Positions 62,619-64,000 of a stretch of DNA of 64,000 bases are shown one piece after another. The stretch spans positions 62,001-126,000 of the forward strand of contig NZ_VLKH01000002.1 of NCBI RefSeq assembly GCF_007830175.1. The letters run 5' to 3'. The first letter of the stretch is position 1. Each line of letters begins with the position of its first letter. Made by a program: the position numbers and the translations under genes. Source of the DNA: Sedimentibacter saalensis. Its GTDB lineage: Bacteria > Bacillota > Clostridia > Tissierellales > Sedimentibacteraceae. The notes under the pieces were generated by a model. It ran no database searches and had not been told where the DNA came from. It saw nothing but the letters and a program-made list of their open reading frames with translations.

Positions 62619-63757
62619 TATTCTCTACCTCCCATAACAGCATCTGTAATTTCCTTAGGTGTTATAAGTTCCCCAGTAATTTTATTGATTTTTTTTACAG
62701 GACAATTTTTGCCGGCCACTCTGTCAACTTCAAGGAAGTATTGACCAAGGTTCATTTCAGCCACATAAATTTCTTTTGCCTTTTCTGAAACCGCGCTTAT
62801 TTGTTTTTCAAGAAACGGCCAGATGGTAATCGGTCTGAACATACCAACCTTGATGTTATTATTTCGCATATTGTCAACAGCGCTTTTAGCAGCTCTTGAA
62901 ACTCCTCCAAAAGCAACTATGACAATTTCAGCGTCGTCCATTTTATATTCTTCGTAAAATGTTATATCATCTATATTTTTTTCTACCTTGTCAACAATCC
63001 TCTGAACCAATTTACCGGATATTTCATTGTTGTTTGTCGGAAATCCTGTTTCATCATGAGTAAGTCCTGTAACATGGTATCTATATCCTTCGCCAAATGA
63101 TGCCATAGGAGGTATCATATCTTCATCTGGCTTGTAAGCTACGTACTCTTCAGGCTTACATGTAGGTTTCTTTCTGTTAACAACTTTTATTTCTGAAGGA
63201 TCTTTGAACTGAAGTTTTTCTCTCATGTGTCCGACTGTTTCATCCATGAGTAAAATTACAGGAGTTCTGTATTTTTCAGCAATGTTGAATGCTTCAATAG
63301 CATATTCGTATGTTTCCTGAACTGAGTTAGGAGTAAGTGCCACAACCGGATGATCTCCGTGTGTTCCCCATTTAGCCTGCATAATCTCACCTTGTGCAGG
63401 TGAAGTAGGAAGTCCAGTGCTTGGGCCGCCTCTTTGAACATTGACTATAACGCATGGAATCTCAGTAATAGCAGCATAACCGATGTTTTCCTGCATAAGA
63501 GAAAATCCCGGACCGCTGGTTGCAGTCATGGATTTAAGACCTGCCAATGAACCGCCGATTATTGCTGCCATGCTTGCCAGCTCATCTTCCATCTGAATAA
63601 ATTTACCCCCAAGCTGTGGCAATTTCTGAGCAGATATTTCAGCTATTTCCGTAGATGGAGTGATGGGATAACCTGCAAAAAATCTCATGCCGGCAGCTAA
63701 AGCTCCTTCAACGCATGCTTCATTGCCCTGCAGCAATTTATACTTTTTTTCACTCAT
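62618..63757 (-). CDS. 2-oxoacid:ferredoxin oxidoreductase, alpha subunit
   Basis: The 379-residue alpha subunit shows AGYPITPSTEIAE, ATSGPGFSLMQENIGYAAITE and QRGGPSTGLPTSPAQGE, the KorA/VorB pattern. Two ATGs are in frame: 63763 is only 2 nt from GGAGG, while 63757 has an 8-nt spacing, so I start at 63757. It overlaps the delta gene end. In this DABC order the enzyme is usually annotated 2-oxoglutarate or 2-oxoisovalerate synthase. Confidence 0.93.
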   Translation of the reverse strand: MSEKKYKLLQGNEACVEGALAAGMRFFAGYPITPSTEIAEISAQKLPQLGGKFIQMEDELASMAAIIGGSLAGLKSMTATSGPGFSLMQENIGYAAITEIPCVIVNVQRGGPSTGLPTSPAQGEIMQAKWGTHGDHPVVALTPNSVQETYEYAIEAFNIAEKYRTPVILLMDETVGHMREKLQFKDPSEIKVVNRKKPTCKPEEYVAYKPDEDMIPPMASFGEGYRYHVTGLTHDETGFPTNNNEISGKLVQRIVDKVEKNIDDITFYEEYKMDDAEIVIVAFGGVSRAAKSAVDNMRNNNIKVGMFRPITIWPFLEKQISAVSEKAKEIYVAEMNLGQYFLEVDRVAGKNCPVKKINKITGELITPKEITDAVMGGRE

Positions 63758-63953
63758 CTTCATTTCCTCCTATGTAAATAGCATTGTCCGGACATCTGAG
63801 TTCGCATTGTCCGCAAAATATACAAGCATCCGGATGTGCTATAACGCATTTTTCATTTACGATTTTTAAAACCTGTTTAGGACAAAAACCTACACATACT
63901 CCGCAGCCTTTGCACCAGTCTTTGTTCTGCAGAAGACGTTTCTCTGTTGCCAT
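63750..63953 (-). CDS. 2-oxoacid:ferredoxin oxidoreductase, delta (ferredoxin) subunit
   Basis: This 67-residue 2[4Fe-4S] ferredoxin-like subunit carries CKGCGVCVGFCP and CIFCGQCELRCP. It passes electrons from the TPP site to external ferredoxin. It starts after GGGAGGG and heads the four-subunit operon; the promoter is probably beyond the window end or within 63960-64000. Confidence 0.94.
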   Translation of the reverse strand: MATEKRLLQNKDWCKGCGVCVGFCPKQVLKIVNEKCVIAHPDACIFCGQCELRCPDNAIYIGGNEDE

Positions 63954-64000
63954 ATTACCCTCCCTTTATTACCGTCATACATAAATCATAGCACATTTTT

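Overview
The window is low-GC DNA from an anaerobic Bacillota, most likely class Clostridia; a Sedimentibacter-like (Tissierellia) host is my guess from gene content, not a demonstrated placement. The evidence is strong GGAGG-type ribosome sites throughout, an IspH fused to ribosomal-protein-S1 repeats, the mutS-mutL-miaA-hfq-methionine gamma-lyase-like gene string, a ferredoxin-dependent 2-oxoacid oxidoreductase, C_GCAxxG_C_C and acyl-CoA dehydratase-activase proteins. No rRNA, tRNA, CRISPR array or complete insertion sequence was seen.

Layout. 1-1696: end of a membrane protein, a P-loop kinase-like protein and a metallophosphoesterase. 1697-2663: an AT-rich gene-poor stretch with palindromes and a direct repeat, leading to an orphan tyrosine recombinase (2664-3638). 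3711-7054: a MutS2 paralogue without the Smr domain, a probable small RNA or leader gene with a consensus promoter, and a divergent yneA-like/lexA SOS pair with three LexA-type boxes. 7092-23899: a 16-kb cell-surface locus (RCC1-repeat subtilase, two giant exported proteins of about 2000 residues, one with SLH anchors, a small DUF2442-like protein, and a MalT-type LuxR regulator). 23997-32995: housekeeping genes for RNA modification, Hfq and mismatch repair, then a DUF2325 gene with DtxR-like operators. 33223-37708: a LacI-family regulator, prfC, a TDT-type transporter and a Cys-rich redox protein. 37797-41623: a short-chain dehydrogenase and three overlapping genes for an uncharacterised ATP-driven electron-activation system of the 2-hydroxyacyl-CoA dehydratase type. 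41755-48160: ThiF-like enzyme, carbonic anhydrase, and an NhaC-family antiporter whose promoter is a near-perfect sigma-54 site, next to a two-component system with a sigma-54 activator. 48177-53453: accessory genes, among them an orphan MEDS-domain kinase, a candidate pseudoknotted RNA, and an MtrA/DUF4346-like gene with an in-frame TGA. 53574-63953: three tandem M42 aminopeptidases, ispH-S1, plsC, cmk, an RpiR-type regulator and the four subunits of a 2-oxoacid:ferredoxin oxidoreductase.

The strongest unusual signal is the MtrA-like gene (51715-52827, minus strand). Two open frames that look like separate genes are one continuous reading frame broken only by a TGA in a U-x-G-C-x-x-C context. 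A symmetric hairpin with a GGUC apical loop follows 19 nt after the TGA, as expected for a bacterial selenocysteine insertion element. Other leads are the sigma-54 promoter of nhaC, two candidate structured RNAs, a recombinase-associated palindrome set, a terminator whose loop carries an inserted repeat, and ribosome sites encoded inside a conserved Leu-Glu-Arg-Arg motif.

Start sites were chosen from ribosome binding sites. Where the first base could not be fixed to one nucleotide by hand counting, this is stated.
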